Origin: Hydrocarboniphaga sp.
GTDB lineage: Bacteria > Pseudomonadota > Gammaproteobacteria > Nevskiales > Nevskiaceae
Direction of reading: 5' to 3'
Assembly (NCBI RefSeq): GCF_028291725.1
Contig: NZ_JAQGNT010000051.1
Span: forward strand, 98,705 to 162,704
DNA: 64,000 nucleotides
The translations under genes were made by a program, and so were the position numbers. The notes below the pieces were generated by a model, which saw only the letters and a list, made by a program, of their open reading frames with translations, had not been told where the DNA came from and ran no database searches. Shown piece by piece: positions 17,805 to 26,770 of the stretch. Within the stretch, counting starts at the first letter, position 1. Every line of letters starts with the position of its first letter.

Positions 17805-19571
17805 ATGACTTTGCATTCGCGCCGCCGCCCATCGCGGGCCCTGCTCGCTGTGCCGCTGACCTTGCTCGCGGCCGCCGCGGCGGTTCACGGCCGCCCGGCA
17901 CTTGCCCAGGACCTGCCCGAGCCGCCGCCGGAACCCGCCGCCGCCGCGCCCAAGGAGACGGTGACCGAAGAGCTGATCCGGATGCTGCAGAACAGCAAGG
18001 TACTGTCCAGCGAAGACGCCGAGCGCCTGATCGGACGGCTGCGCGCCGAGCAGGCGCCGGCCGCTACCACGGCCGCAGTGCCGGCCGAACCCAAGGGCCG
18101 CGTGCGCGTGCCCTACATCCCGGAATCGGAGAAGCAGAAAATCCGCGATGAGATCAAGGACGGCATGATCGAGACCGCGAAGCTCGAGAACTGGGCGCAG
18201 CCGAACACGTTCCCGGACTGGGTCAAGCGCGTCAAGATCGGCGGCGATATCCGCTTGCGCGAAGAGTTCGATTTTCTGGATTCGTCGAACGATCCCTTCC
18301 TGATCAATTTCCAGAGTATCAACAGCGGCTCGCCGTACAACGTCGGCACGCCGTTGGCGAATCAAGTGTCGCCGCCGCTGATCAACACCACCGAAGATCG
18401 CGAAGCCTTCCGCGTGCGCGCGCGCATCGATCTCAGCGGCACGATCAGCGACGAGGTGAAGTCGGTGTTCCGCTTCACCACCGGCAACAACACCAACCCG
18501 GTGTCGACCAACCAGACGCTGGGCAATGACTTCAACAAGCTCAGCTTCGTCATCGACCGCGCGTACCTGACCTACAAGCCCGAGGATCTGCCACTGGCGG
18601 GCCTGGTGATGTGGGGCGGCCGCATGCCGAGCCCGTTCCAGGGTACCGAGCTGAGCTGGGACGAGGATCTGAACTTCGATGGTCTGGCCGCAACCTACAA
18701 GGCGAGAGCCGGCGGTGGTGTCTGGCCGTTCCTGACGCTGGGCGGATTCTCGGTGCAGAACACGGTCTTCGACTTCCCGGCCACCGACGCCAACAAGGCG
18801 GCCTCGCGCGACCGCTGGCTGCTCGCCGCGCAACTCGGCGCCGACTGGACGATACAGCCCGAGATGGTGCTGAGCGGCGCGGTCGCGTACTACGACTACA
18901 TCGATCTCGAAGGCAAGACGTCCTCGGACTGCCTGGCGCCGACCACTTCGTTCTCCTGCGACACCGACGACAGCCGTCCGGGATTCATACAGAAGGGCAA
19001 TACGCTGTACGCAATTCGCCAGCTGCAGCTCGCGGCCGCCGGCGACCCGGAATACCAGTACTTTGGCCTGGCGACGCCTTATCGCCCGCTCGATGCGAAC
19101 ATCCGCTTCGACTGGGCGGTGGCCGGTCCGGTCCATCTGATGTTCGACGCCGACTACGTGCGCAACCTGGCCTACGACGAGAACGAAGTGCTCGGCAAGG
19201 TTCCGGTCAACAACTACGAGCCGGGCCTGGATACCAACAACGATAAGGTCGAGGATGTCGCCGGCGCCTACAAAGGCGGCGACACCGGCTATCTCGTGCA
19301 GCTGCGTGTCGGTTATCCGATCATTCGCCAGCGCGGCGAATGGAGCATCGGCGGCGGTTACCGGCGCATCGAGTCCGACGCGGTGGTCGATGCGTTCACC
19401 GATTCCGACTTCCATCTCGGCGGCACCAATGCCAAGGGCTTCGTGCTTGGCGGCAGCTATGGCATCAGCAAGAACACCTGGTTCACCGCACGCTACTTCA
19501 GCGCCAGCGAAGTCAGCGGACCGCCGGTATCGATCGACGTGATGCAGCTGGATTTGAACGCGCGGTTTTAG
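17805..19571 (+). CDS. Putative porin (Porin_5-like outer-membrane protein)
   Basis: A 588-residue exported protein: signal peptide ending near ALAQ (residue ~36), a Pro/Ala-rich stretch, an N-terminal helical segment (TVTEELIRMLQNSKVLSSEDAERLIGRL) and a large beta-barrel. The barrel starts around WVKRVKIGGDIRLREEF and ends STWFTARYFSASEV...DVMQLDLNARF with terminal Phe. This is the layout of the 'putative porin' family often found after TonB genes in related clusters. The frame extends back to 17649, but the extra residues are a translated family-B repeat, so the ATG at 17805 is preferred. A substrate cannot be read from the sequence. Confidence 0.8.
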   Translation: MTLHSRRRPSRALLAVPLTLLAAAAAVHGRPALAQDLPEPPPEPAAAAPKETVTEELIRMLQNSKVLSSEDAERLIGRLRAEQAPAATTAAVPAEPKGRVRVPYIPESEKQKIRDEIKDGMIETAKLENWAQPNTFPDWVKRVKIGGDIRLREEFDFLDSSNDPFLINFQSINSGSPYNVGTPLANQVSPPLINTTEDREAFRVRARIDLSGTISDEVKSVFRFTTGNNTNPVSTNQTLGNDFNKLSFVIDRAYLTYKPEDLPLAGLVMWGGRMPSPFQGTELSWDEDLNFDGLAATYKARAGGGVWPFLTLGGFSVQNTVFDFPATDANKAASRDRWLLAAQLGADWTIQPEMVLSGAVAYYDYIDLEGKTSSDCLAPTTSFSCDTDDSRPGFIQKGNTLYAIRQLQLAAAGDPEYQYFGLATPYRPLDANIRFDWAVAGPVHLMFDADYVRNLAYDENEVLGKVPVNNYEPGLDTNNDKVEDVAGAYKGGDTGYLVQLRVGYPIIRQRGEWSIGGGYRRIESDAVVDAFTDSDFHLGGTNAKGFVLGGSYGISKNTWFTARYFSASEVSGPPVSIDVMQLDLNARF

Positions 19572-19597
19572 TAGTGCGACACATTAATTTGGAACTG

Positions 19598-19677
19598 TCA
19601 TTCCCGCGAAAGCGGGAATCCAGGGTTCGCAGATGAGCTCTCGACAGTTCTGGATTTCCGCTTTCGCGGGAATGACG
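19598..19677. repeat. Inverted repeat family E
   Basis: TCATTCCCGCGAAAGCGGGA faces a diverged inverted copy ending TTCGCGGGAATGAC. This short-repeat type is widespread in proteobacterial genomes. Confidence 0.85.
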
Positions 19678-19728
19678 GTAGGTGATGAATGTTTCGTTGC
19701 ACTGTGTCACGACACTAGCGAGGTCACC

Positions 19729-20373
19729 ATGAGCATCATCGTCAAACCCCTCGTTGCACTGCTGCTGTGCGGCATCGTGCTGCCGGCCAGCGCGCAGACC
19801 GCGCCGGACACGCGGCTGCGCGATCAGCTGCGCCAGACCACCACGCAGCTGCGCGCGCTGGAGGACGAGAACGCCAGCCTGAAAGCGCGCAACGAAAGCC
19901 TGACCCAGCAACTGGCGCAGCGTCCTGAAGCGCCGGCGGCCGCAGCCAAGCCCGTGGACGACGCCGAGCTGCGCGGCCTGCGCGCGAAGCTGCAGCAGGA
20001 AAAAGCGCATTCCACTGAGATCGAGCAGAAGCTGGGCACGGTTGAGCCGATACTCGCGCGCTGGAAGCAGTCCTATGAGCAGGTCGTGACGCTGGCGAAA
20101 ACGCGCGACGCCGATGCCAAACGTTTCGAGTCCGACTACCAGCAGGCGCATGCTGCGCAACAGGCCTGCGTCGCCGACAACATCAGCCTGGTCAACATCG
20201 GCAACGAACTGGTCAAGCAGTATCGCGACAAGGGACTGTGGTCGACGATGCGTGACAAGGAGCCGCTGACCGGCATCTCCAAAATACAGTTCGAAAAGCT
20301 GGCGCAGGACTATCACGGCCGCATTGTCGATGCGAGCGTGCCGGCCGCCGCCATCGAGGAAAAAGTACAGTGA
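19729..20373 (+). CDS. Exported coiled-coil protein of the TPS/TonB operon
   Basis: A 214-residue protein with a signal peptide (MSIIVKPLVALLLCGIVLPASAQ). A long heptad-rich helix follows at residues ~27-130 (LRDQLRQTTTQLRALEDENASLKARNESLTQQL), then a conserved C-terminal part (CVADNISLVNIGNELVKQYRDKGLWSTMRDKEPLTGISKIQFEKLAQDYH). I do not know a characterised homologue. The stop overlaps the GTG start of the YbjN gene (GTGA), which implies translational coupling. Its position after TonB and the porin suggests an accessory periplasmic role in the same system. The frame upstream of the ATG is translated repeat DNA. Confidence 0.7.
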   Translation: MSIIVKPLVALLLCGIVLPASAQTAPDTRLRDQLRQTTTQLRALEDENASLKARNESLTQQLAQRPEAPAAAAKPVDDAELRGLRAKLQQEKAHSTEIEQKLGTVEPILARWKQSYEQVVTLAKTRDADAKRFESDYQQAHAAQQACVADNISLVNIGNELVKQYRDKGLWSTMRDKEPLTGISKIQFEKLAQDYHGRIVDASVPAAAIEEKVQ

Positions 20374-20804
20374 GTCTGCAGAATACCGTCACGCCGGAAG
20401 CGATCGCAGAAGCGCTGCGCAGAACCGGCTATCGCGCGACACTATCGGAACACCAGGGCCGGCCGCAGGTGCGCAGCGCCGCCCAGGGCATCGGCTTCTT
20501 CGTCGCGTTCGGCGGTGCCGATACTGCGGCCGCCACGAACTATGTCGATTTCGCGTTCCATTGCTGGATCAACATCGAAGGCGAACTGCGCCCGGGCCTG
20601 ATCGACAGCTGGAACCAGACGCGCCGCTTCGCGCGCCTGTTCCGCCAAGGCGCGCTGATGGTGCTGACGATGGATGTGCTGGTGGCCGGCGGTGTCGACG
20701 ACGATCACCTGAGTGCCCAGTGCGAACTCTGGGATCGGGTGATTCAGGACTTCATCCGTCATCTCAAGCAGGAGCCCGCCACAGCAACCGTCGCTGCGCG
20801 CTGA
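20370..20804 (+). CDS. YbjN domain-containing protein
   Basis: A 144-residue cytoplasmic protein with the YbjN fold, related to type III secretion chaperone-like domains. The landmarks are TPEAIAEALRRTGYRATL, FHCWINIEGELRPGLIDSWNQTRRFARLF and LTMDVLVAGGVDDDHLSAQCELWDRVIQDF. The GTG start overlaps the previous stop by four bases. YbjN proteins have been linked to stress and motility phenotypes; the specific role here is unknown. It is the last member of the run that starts at tpsB before the second TPR-GT gene. Confidence 0.8.
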   Translation: MSLQNTVTPEAIAEALRRTGYRATLSEHQGRPQVRSAAQGIGFFVAFGGADTAAATNYVDFAFHCWINIEGELRPGLIDSWNQTRRFARLFRQGALMVLTMDVLVAGGVDDDHLSAQCELWDRVIQDFIRHLKQEPATATVAAR

Positions 20805-20826
20805 GGCTTGCGCGTCACCGCCGCCC

Positions 20827-22494
20827 ATGACCGGGCTTTCGAGCGAATCCGGCGGCCATCTATCGCGATTGCTGGCCGCGGGACGCCACTCGGAAGCTTT
20901 GGCCTCGGCGCGCGCCCGATTGAGTGCCAGCCCGCTCGACGGCGAGGCCCTGGCAATTGCCGGCGCCGCTTTGCTGAGACTGCAGCAGCTTCAGGACGCC
21001 GACGTGATGCTCCACCGGGCCCTGGCCGTCTGCGGCGCCAACGCATGGCTTTATGTGCAACTCGGCATTTTGTATGCGAGCACGCATCGCCATGACCAGG
21101 CCGAAACCTGGTTCCGTTCTGCAGTCACACTCAATCCAGGCAATCCAGACGCCCCCCACAACCTGGGTGTGCTGATGCTCGAACTGGGACGGCTCGGCGC
21201 AGCGCGGGAGGCCTTGGAGGCCGCACAGCGGCTCAACCCCGATCACGCGCCGACCCTGTTCAATCTGGGCTTGCTGGAGGCGCGAAGCGAACGTTTCGCC
21301 GAGGCGGAGCAGTGTTTCCGCCGGGCGATTCGGTTGCAGCCTTCGTTCGCGCTGGCGCACTTCAATCTGGCGACGGCGCTGGTGCATCGTGGACGGGCGC
21401 GTGACGCCGAACGGGCTTTTCACGATGCCCTTCGTTGCGATCCGCAACACCTGGCTTCCTTGAGATCACTGGCGACTCTGCTGGCCGACCGCGGAGCCGA
21501 TGCCGAAGCCGAGCGTCATTTGCGGCAGGCACTCAAAATCGTTCCGGACGAGCTGGCCATTCGCTTCGATCTGGGCAGTCTCCTATTGCGGCAGGGGCGT
21601 TATGTCGATGGATGGCCGTACTACGAGTCGCGCGAATCGCCGATGCCCGCGCCCGTGATTACGCATCGAACTGACGCGCGCCTTTGGCAAGGCGAGCCTC
21701 TTGCCGGTCAATCCCTGCTAGTGGTCTGCGACCAGGGCTACGGCGATCAGATCCAGTTCGCCCGTTATCTGCCTGGCCTCAAGGAGCGGGGAGCGGGGCG
21801 CCTGTCGCTGATCGGGCCTGCAGTCCTGGCGCCTCTGCTGAGCACGATCGAAGGCGTGGACGAGTTCATCCCCGCCGAGGCCGAGGGCCACCAAGGGCTG
21901 TACGAACGCTGGTGTTTTCTCGGAAGCCTGCCATTGCGGTTCGGCACGACGCTGGCCTCCATTCCCGCGAAAGTCCCTTATCTGACACCCGACCCGGAGC
22001 GGCTGCGGCAATGGGCGCCGCGGCTGCCCGGCGCGGGCTTTCGCGTAGGCCTGGTCTGGAAAGGCAGTGCTCTGCATCGCAACGATCGGTTCCGATCGCT
22101 GCCGCATTTCGACACGCTGAAGCCTCTGCTCGGAATCCCCGGGCTTTCGTTGGTCAGCCTGCAGAAGGGCCAGGCTGAGACGGAAATGCGGGGGCATCAG
22201 GGCGTGGCTGATCTGGGTACGCAGATGCTCGATTTCGGCGATGCCGCTGCGCTGCTTGCTCAGCTGGATCTGCTGATCACCGTCGACACGGCGATGGCGC
22301 ATCTTGCGGGTGCGATCGGCACGCCTTGCTGGGTGCTGTTGCCTGCCCGCAATACCGATTGGCGGTGGTTGCGCGAGCGCGAGGACACGCCGTGGTATCC
22401 GAACTCGCTGCGCCTATTCCGGCAACAGCGCTTTGAGGATTGGGGGGCGGTGGTCGGGCGCGTCGTCGCTGCGCTGAATTTGCATCAGCCTTAG
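20827..22494 (+). CDS. TPR protein with C-terminal glycosyltransferase-9-like domain (paralogue 2)
   Basis: A 555-residue protein: about seven TPR units at residues ~10-255, then a GT-B domain (~285-550). The domain has LLVVCDQGYGDQIQFARYLPGL, FRVGLVWKGSALHRNDRFRSLP, LSLVSLQKGQAE and LLITVDTAMAHLAGAIGTPCWVLLP. It is shorter than its paralogue at 10577 by roughly three TPRs, and the EQGxGD signature of that protein reads DQGYGD here. It starts 22 bases after the YbjN gene and so probably belongs to the same transcript. A sugar-transferase activity is inferred from the fold; acceptor and donor are unknown. Confidence 0.82.
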   Translation: MTGLSSESGGHLSRLLAAGRHSEALASARARLSASPLDGEALAIAGAALLRLQQLQDADVMLHRALAVCGANAWLYVQLGILYASTHRHDQAETWFRSAVTLNPGNPDAPHNLGVLMLELGRLGAAREALEAAQRLNPDHAPTLFNLGLLEARSERFAEAEQCFRRAIRLQPSFALAHFNLATALVHRGRARDAERAFHDALRCDPQHLASLRSLATLLADRGADAEAERHLRQALKIVPDELAIRFDLGSLLLRQGRYVDGWPYYESRESPMPAPVITHRTDARLWQGEPLAGQSLLVVCDQGYGDQIQFARYLPGLKERGAGRLSLIGPAVLAPLLSTIEGVDEFIPAEAEGHQGLYERWCFLGSLPLRFGTTLASIPAKVPYLTPDPERLRQWAPRLPGAGFRVGLVWKGSALHRNDRFRSLPHFDTLKPLLGIPGLSLVSLQKGQAETEMRGHQGVADLGTQMLDFGDAAALLAQLDLLITVDTAMAHLAGAIGTPCWVLLPARNTDWRWLREREDTPWYPNSLRLFRQQRFEDWGAVVGRVVAALNLHQP

Positions 22495-22506
22495 GCCATG
22501 ACGCGG

Positions 22507-22574
22507 TGTAGGGCGGGTCGTGACCCGCCGGCGTCAAGCCCGAGCAAAAGCGGCGGGTCACGACCCGCCCTACG
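22507..22574. repeat. REP family A, inverted pair
   Basis: GTAGGGCGGGTCGTGACCCG at 22507 faces the copy ending GACCCGCCCTACGG at 22574. It lies between convergent stops and may also block read-through. Confidence 0.85.
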
Positions 22575-22601
22575 GCCCGCGCAAGGTTCATGGAGAGTGA
22601 C

Positions 22602-23735
22602 TCAATGCCGAAGCAGCGCCAGCACGATCTCGGCCACGATCAGCACCACGATCGCCAGTTCCATCAACTCGCCGCGCGCGCCGGACGATTCGTCGTATAG
22701 CGCCGTATAGGTATCGCGGATGATCGACAGTTTGCGATCCACCGCGGCGCTGACGTTGGGTACGCGGAACAGATCGAGCGCGGCGCTGTAGATGCGCGCC
22801 AGGTACACGTCTTCGGTGACCTGCAGCGCGTTGTCGACTTTCTCGGTGAGTTCGGTGACTTCCGCGACTAGCGTATAGAGCCGGCGCGCCAGATGAGCGA
22901 AACGCCGCGGCGCGAGCACGCCGATCGAGCCGCGGGTTTCTTCGACCAGATCGTTCATGCGCGGCAGCTCGTCGTCGAGCAGCTCGTCGTAGTAGCGCAT
23001 TTCCAGCAGCTGCGCATTGGCGACTTCGAGCACGTCGGCCACATCGGAGTCGCCACGCGGTTCGTAGATGAAGGCGCGGTCCCAGGTCAGCACCACCAGA
23101 TCGTCTTCGTAGTACGAGTAGCGCTGGCGCATCAGATCGCGTCGCGCGCCTTCGGACAGCGTGCGCCGCTCGCCGGACAGCATCGGCACCAGATCGACGC
23201 GATCCAGCAGCTCGTTCGCGGTCAGCGTCTCGTCGAAGCGATGCACGATGCCGAGCAGGTAGTCTTCCTGGATCGTCGAGGTGCTCGGCCGCGTCAGCGC
23301 CGATGCGATCAGCGGCCGCACGTGCTCGAGCAGGCCGTGCCAGATCGTCGGGCTGGCCGCCGCGCCGAGCACGGCGTTGACCGCTTCGATCCGCTCGTTG
23401 AACTCGCCCCAGGCGCAGCCTTCGATCGGAATGCGCACGGAGAAGGCGACGACGCCGAAATCGTAGAGCCGCGCGCTGACCTGTGCCTGCACGCCGCGGT
23501 CCTGCAGTTGCAGCAGCATCGGAGCCAGCGGCAGCAGCACCGGCGGCACGTCGAAGGCGATCGCCTTGGCTGGCGAGCCGCTGAGCTGGCTGCGACGGCT
23601 GCCGGCGCTCTGCGTATGCCGCGCCCAGGCCGATTCGGCCGCGGCGAGATCGATCGCGTAGGCGATGTCGAACAGCCGCAAAGCGACGATGGAGCCGGCT
23701 TCGACGCTCAGTTCCCTGCCGTTGTTTCGGAGCAT
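22602..23735 (-). CDS. RMD1/YagE (DUF155)-like protein with C-terminal membrane anchor
   Basis: A 377-residue protein. The middle part has the LYDFGVVAFSVRIP segment and DDLVVLTWDRAFIYEP, and the C-terminus ends in a single TM preceded by acidic residues (GELMELAIVVLIVAEIVLALLRH), the layout of RMD1/DUF155 proteins. The long helical stretch before the TM (EVTELTEKVDNALQVTEDVYLARIYSAALDLF...DRKLSIIRDTYTAL) fits the family too. The ATG at 23735 has AGGGA upstream; longer starts to 23813 are possible. It converges with the TPR-GT gene. Homology is judged by eye and molecular function is unknown. Confidence 0.5.
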   Translation of the reverse strand: MLRNNGRELSVEAGSIVALRLFDIAYAIDLAAAESAWARHTQSAGSRRSQLSGSPAKAIAFDVPPVLLPLAPMLLQLQDRGVQAQVSARLYDFGVVAFSVRIPIEGCAWGEFNERIEAVNAVLGAAASPTIWHGLLEHVRPLIASALTRPSTSTIQEDYLLGIVHRFDETLTANELLDRVDLVPMLSGERRTLSEGARRDLMRQRYSYYEDDLVVLTWDRAFIYEPRGDSDVADVLEVANAQLLEMRYYDELLDDELPRMNDLVEETRGSIGVLAPRRFAHLARRLYTLVAEVTELTEKVDNALQVTEDVYLARIYSAALDLFRVPNVSAAVDRKLSIIRDTYTALYDESSGARGELMELAIVVLIVAEIVLALLRH

Positions 23736-24041
23736 CGATCGTCCCTGATCCGGCGCCGCCATCGACGCCCATCCGCGCATGCTAGGCGATCGTCTGCCGT
23801 CACCGGGCGGCAACGCGGAGGTCTTATGCTGCAGGGTTGTCGCGCCAGCCTCAGGCGTTCTTCAGATACCCGGCTTTCAACCTGAAGCTCACTTTGCTGA
23901 TCTTGCAGACGGGGCGTGAGCGCGGCTCGTCGGCAAAAGAGCGCGGCATCTTGCGGTTCGGGGGGCTCGCCACGCCGGGCGAGTTGACGCGGGCGCCGGC
24001 ATTTCTGATTATGGTCACAGTAATCAAAACCGAGTTGTGTT
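23736..24041. other. Divergent intergenic region with a LexA-like box
   Basis: About 306 bases between the RMD1-like gene and the UmuD-like gene. Apart from the CTG-N10-CAG site at 24005-24020, nothing recognisable is present. Confidence 0.5.
24005..24020 (+). promoter_or_regulatory. Possible LexA/SOS box (CTG-N10-CAG)
   Basis: CTGATTATGGTCACAG matches the CTG-N10-CAG skeleton of the gammaproteobacterial LexA operator and lies 22 bases before the UmuD-like start. The ten central bases are not the usual alternating AT run, so this is a weak candidate supported mainly by the nature of the gene. Confidence 0.35.
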
Positions 24042-24632
24042 ATGCCCAAAGGCGGATTCCGTCCCGGCGCCGGGCGCCCCGCCGGCACCGGCAGCCGCTA
24101 TCCCGGCGAGAGCACCCGCACGCTGCGCGTGCCCGAGAACGCGATGCCGGCGATCGTCAGCTACCTCAGCAGCTACCGCCTGCAGCTGCTGGCCGCGCAG
24201 CTGCCGTCCGAAGCAGCCATGATCGACCCACCCGAGATGCTGCTCGGCGAGGTCAGCGTGCGCGTGCCGGCCGGCGCGGCGATGCCGGCGGACGATGACC
24301 TCGACTTCGGCGTCGATCTGAACCGGCTGCTGGTCCGGCGCGCCGACAAGACCCGGATCTTCACCGTCGAGGGCGATTCGATGGACCTGGCCGGCATCGG
24401 CGAGGGTGACAAGCTGATCGTCGATTGCGGCCTGGAAGCGCGCGACGGCGACATCGTCATCGCGATCATCCTGGCCGACGGCCATACCGTGAAGCGGCTG
24501 TCGACCAAGGGGCCGCGGCCGAAGCTGGTGCCGGAATCGTCCAACCCGATCCACCAGGTCCGCGAGATCCAGGACGAGGATGAGTGGATGGTCTGGGGCG
24601 TCGTCACCGGCCTGATCAAGCGCTTCCGCTAA
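24042..24632 (+). CDS. UmuD/LexA-like S24 self-cleaving peptidase
   Basis: A 196-residue protein. The C-terminal half matches UmuD: VPAGAAMPADDDLDFGVDLNRLLVRR, then the catalytic Ser in FTVEGDSMDLAGIGEGDKLIVD and the catalytic Lys in GHTVKRLSTKG. A likely cleavage dipeptide is the Ala-Gly in VPAG. The N-terminal extension is longer than in E. coli UmuD and begins KGGFRPGAGRPAGTGSRYPG, a basic Gly/Pro-rich tail seen in some DNA-binding proteins. No umuC follows; a helicase-like gene starts 103 bases downstream. Role in the SOS response, as a UmuD-type protein or a LexA-like regulator, is inferred. Confidence 0.8.
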   Translation: MPKGGFRPGAGRPAGTGSRYPGESTRTLRVPENAMPAIVSYLSSYRLQLLAAQLPSEAAMIDPPEMLLGEVSVRVPAGAAMPADDDLDFGVDLNRLLVRRADKTRIFTVEGDSMDLAGIGEGDKLIVDCGLEARDGDIVIAIILADGHTVKRLSTKGPRPKLVPESSNPIHQVREIQDEDEWMVWGVVTGLIKRFR

Positions 24633-24735
24633 GCGTTTCCCTTAAGCGAGTTCGCGCCGTGACTTCACTCAGCCGCACCCATGATCAGCGTCTGCGCTCG
24701 ATGTATCGCTCGCTGGTCGATCCCGCGCCGCTGTT

Positions 24736-26757
24736 ATGACGACGGCCGTCACCACGACGGTCGCGGTGCGCGAGCTCTGCGAGTTCACCGCCAAGCGCGG
24801 CGATCTGGATCTGCGCTTCACGCCGTCGCCGACCTCGCAGGAGGGCATCGCCGGCCACAAGCTGGTCACCGGCCGCCGCGGTGCCGGCTATCAGCGGGAA
24901 ATCAGCCTGGAGACGCAATACAAAAGCTTGCGCACCCGCGGCCGCGCCGACGGCATGCGCGTCCATCCCGAAATCGTGCTGGAGGAGATCAAGACGCATC
25001 GCGGCGCGCTGGAGCGCATGCCCGACAATCATCGCCATCTGCACTGGGCGCAGCTCAAGGTCTACGGCGCGCAGCTCTGTGCCGAGCGCAAGCTCAGCGA
25101 GGCGCGGCTCAGCCTGATCTATTTCGATGTCGACAAGAAAAGCGAAACGCCGCTGACCGAAACTTTCACGGCCGCGACGCTGCAGGCGTTCTATGCCGAG
25201 CAATGCGAAACCTATCTGCAATGGGATGCCTTGCAGCAGGCGCAGCTGAAGCAGGCCGGCGAGCCGCTGCCGCTGCGTGTGCTCGAGCTGGTGGCGCGCG
25301 ACAAGGCCTGCGTGCATCGCGAGAAAGCCTGTCATGGCGCATCCTGTCCGCTGGCGAAAGGCTTCTACGATCGTCTCGCGCCGGCGCGCGAAGACGCACT
25401 CACTCGCTACACGCTGGATCAGACATCGGTCCGCGACATCGCGCTGCGCCACGACGTCTGCCCGTATTACCTGGCGCAGGATCTGGTGCGCTGGGTCGAT
25501 GTCGTCATCGGCGACTACAACTACTACTTCGACGCCAGCGCCTTGCTGCACAGCCTGACCGTACTCAACCAGTGGCGGGTCGCAGTGCTGGTCGACGAGG
25601 CACACAACCTGGTCGAGCGCGGCCGCGCGATGTACTCGGCGGAGCTGGTCGAGCAGGACCTGCCTCAGGTCAAAGGCTCTACACATCGCCCGACGGCGCG
25701 GGCGCTCGACCATCTGGCCAGCGACTGGCGCCGCTACAGCGAGCAGCAGAGAGCCGAGTACGCGGAGCATCCGATGCCGCCGCAAGTGCTGATCGACCGC
25801 CTGACGCAGACTGTCGCGGCGCTCGGCGAGTACTACACCGAGCATCCGGACGCCGGCCCGCCGCATCTGCGGCGCTTCTACTTCGACGCGCTGCATTTTC
25901 TGGAGCTGGCGGAAAATTTCGGCCCGCATTCGGTCTGCGATCTGCGGGTCGAGCGGCATCCGCACATGGGCCAGACCAACTCGATCGTTTCGATCCGCAA
26001 CGTGGTGCCGGCCCGCTACCTGGCGCCGCGCTTGCGCGACGCCACCAGTGCGGTGCTGTTCTCGGCCACCGTCAATCCGCCGCATTACTACATGAGCCTG
26101 CTCGGCATGCCCGAGGACACGGCCTGGCTCGACGTGCCCTCGCCTTTCGCGTCCAGCCAGATCGAGCTGCACATCGCGACTTCGATCTCAACGCGCTATC
26201 GCGACCGCGCCCGATCGGCCGCGCCGATCGCCGACCTGATCGCCGCGCAATACGCAAAAAAGCCCGGAAATTACCTGGCATTCTTCAGCAGCTACGACTA
26301 TCTGCAGCAGATCGCCGACGCGCTTGCCGAGCGCCATCCGCGGCTGTCGACACATCCGCAGAAATCCGGCATGAGCGAGCTCGAGCAGAGCGGCTTTCTG
26401 GCGCGCTTCACCGACGCCAGCCAGCTCGTTGGGCTCGCGGTGCTCGGCGGCGCGTTTGCCGAAGGCGTGGACTTGCCCGGCAGCCGCCTGATCGGCGCCT
26501 TCGTCGCGACGCTGGGCCTGCCGCAGTTCAATCCGGTCAACGAAGTCATGCGCGTCCGGCTTGGCGAAATCTTCGGTTCCGAATCGGCTTACGACTACGC
26601 CTATCTGTATCCGGGCTTGCAGAAAGTGGTGCAGGCTGCGGGCCGCGTGATCCGTTCACCCGAGGACCGCGGCACGATTCACCTGATCGACGACCGCTAC
26701 ACGCAGCGCCGCGTACGCGAGGTGCTGCCGAGCTGGTGGGGCGGATTGCACCTGTAG
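24736..26757 (+). CDS. PD-(D/E)XK nuclease / XPD-DinG-like helicase lacking the Walker A region
   Basis: 673 residues. The N-terminal ~150 residues look like a Cas4/RecB-type nuclease domain: GRADG (Asp72), EEIKTHRG (Glu84-x-Lys86) and HLHWAQLKVYGAQLC. Helicase parts follow: four Cys that could bind an Fe-S cluster (192, 199, 204, 242), the DEAH box (VLVDEAHNL, 287-290), a strand-exchange block (YLAFFSSYDYLQQI), GGAFAEGVDLPGS and the arginine-finger motif QAAGRVIRSPEDRG. No GxGKT is present anywhere. The text passes from YLQWDALQQAQ straight into PLRVLELVARDK at residues ~160-185, where relatives carry the Q motif, Walker A and motif Ia (about 100 residues, by my recollection of the family). 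It appears to be an in-frame internal loss, so ATPase activity is doubtful. The reading frame is otherwise open. Confidence 0.75.
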   Translation: MTTAVTTTVAVRELCEFTAKRGDLDLRFTPSPTSQEGIAGHKLVTGRRGAGYQREISLETQYKSLRTRGRADGMRVHPEIVLEEIKTHRGALERMPDNHRHLHWAQLKVYGAQLCAERKLSEARLSLIYFDVDKKSETPLTETFTAATLQAFYAEQCETYLQWDALQQAQLKQAGEPLPLRVLELVARDKACVHREKACHGASCPLAKGFYDRLAPAREDALTRYTLDQTSVRDIALRHDVCPYYLAQDLVRWVDVVIGDYNYYFDASALLHSLTVLNQWRVAVLVDEAHNLVERGRAMYSAELVEQDLPQVKGSTHRPTARALDHLASDWRRYSEQQRAEYAEHPMPPQVLIDRLTQTVAALGEYYTEHPDAGPPHLRRFYFDALHFLELAENFGPHSVCDLRVERHPHMGQTNSIVSIRNVVPARYLAPRLRDATSAVLFSATVNPPHYYMSLLGMPEDTAWLDVPSPFASSQIELHIATSISTRYRDRARSAAPIADLIAAQYAKKPGNYLAFFSSYDYLQQIADALAERHPRLSTHPQKSGMSELEQSGFLARFTDASQLVGLAVLGGAFAEGVDLPGSRLIGAFVATLGLPQFNPVNEVMRVRLGEIFGSESAYDYAYLYPGLQKVVQAAGRVIRSPEDRGTIHLIDDRYTQRRVREVLPSWWGGLHL

Positions 26758-26770
26758 CAGTCGAGTTTGC

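Noticed and set aside
17775..19415. 546-residue minus-strand frame
   Set aside because: Antisense of the putative porin, with no recognisable motif.
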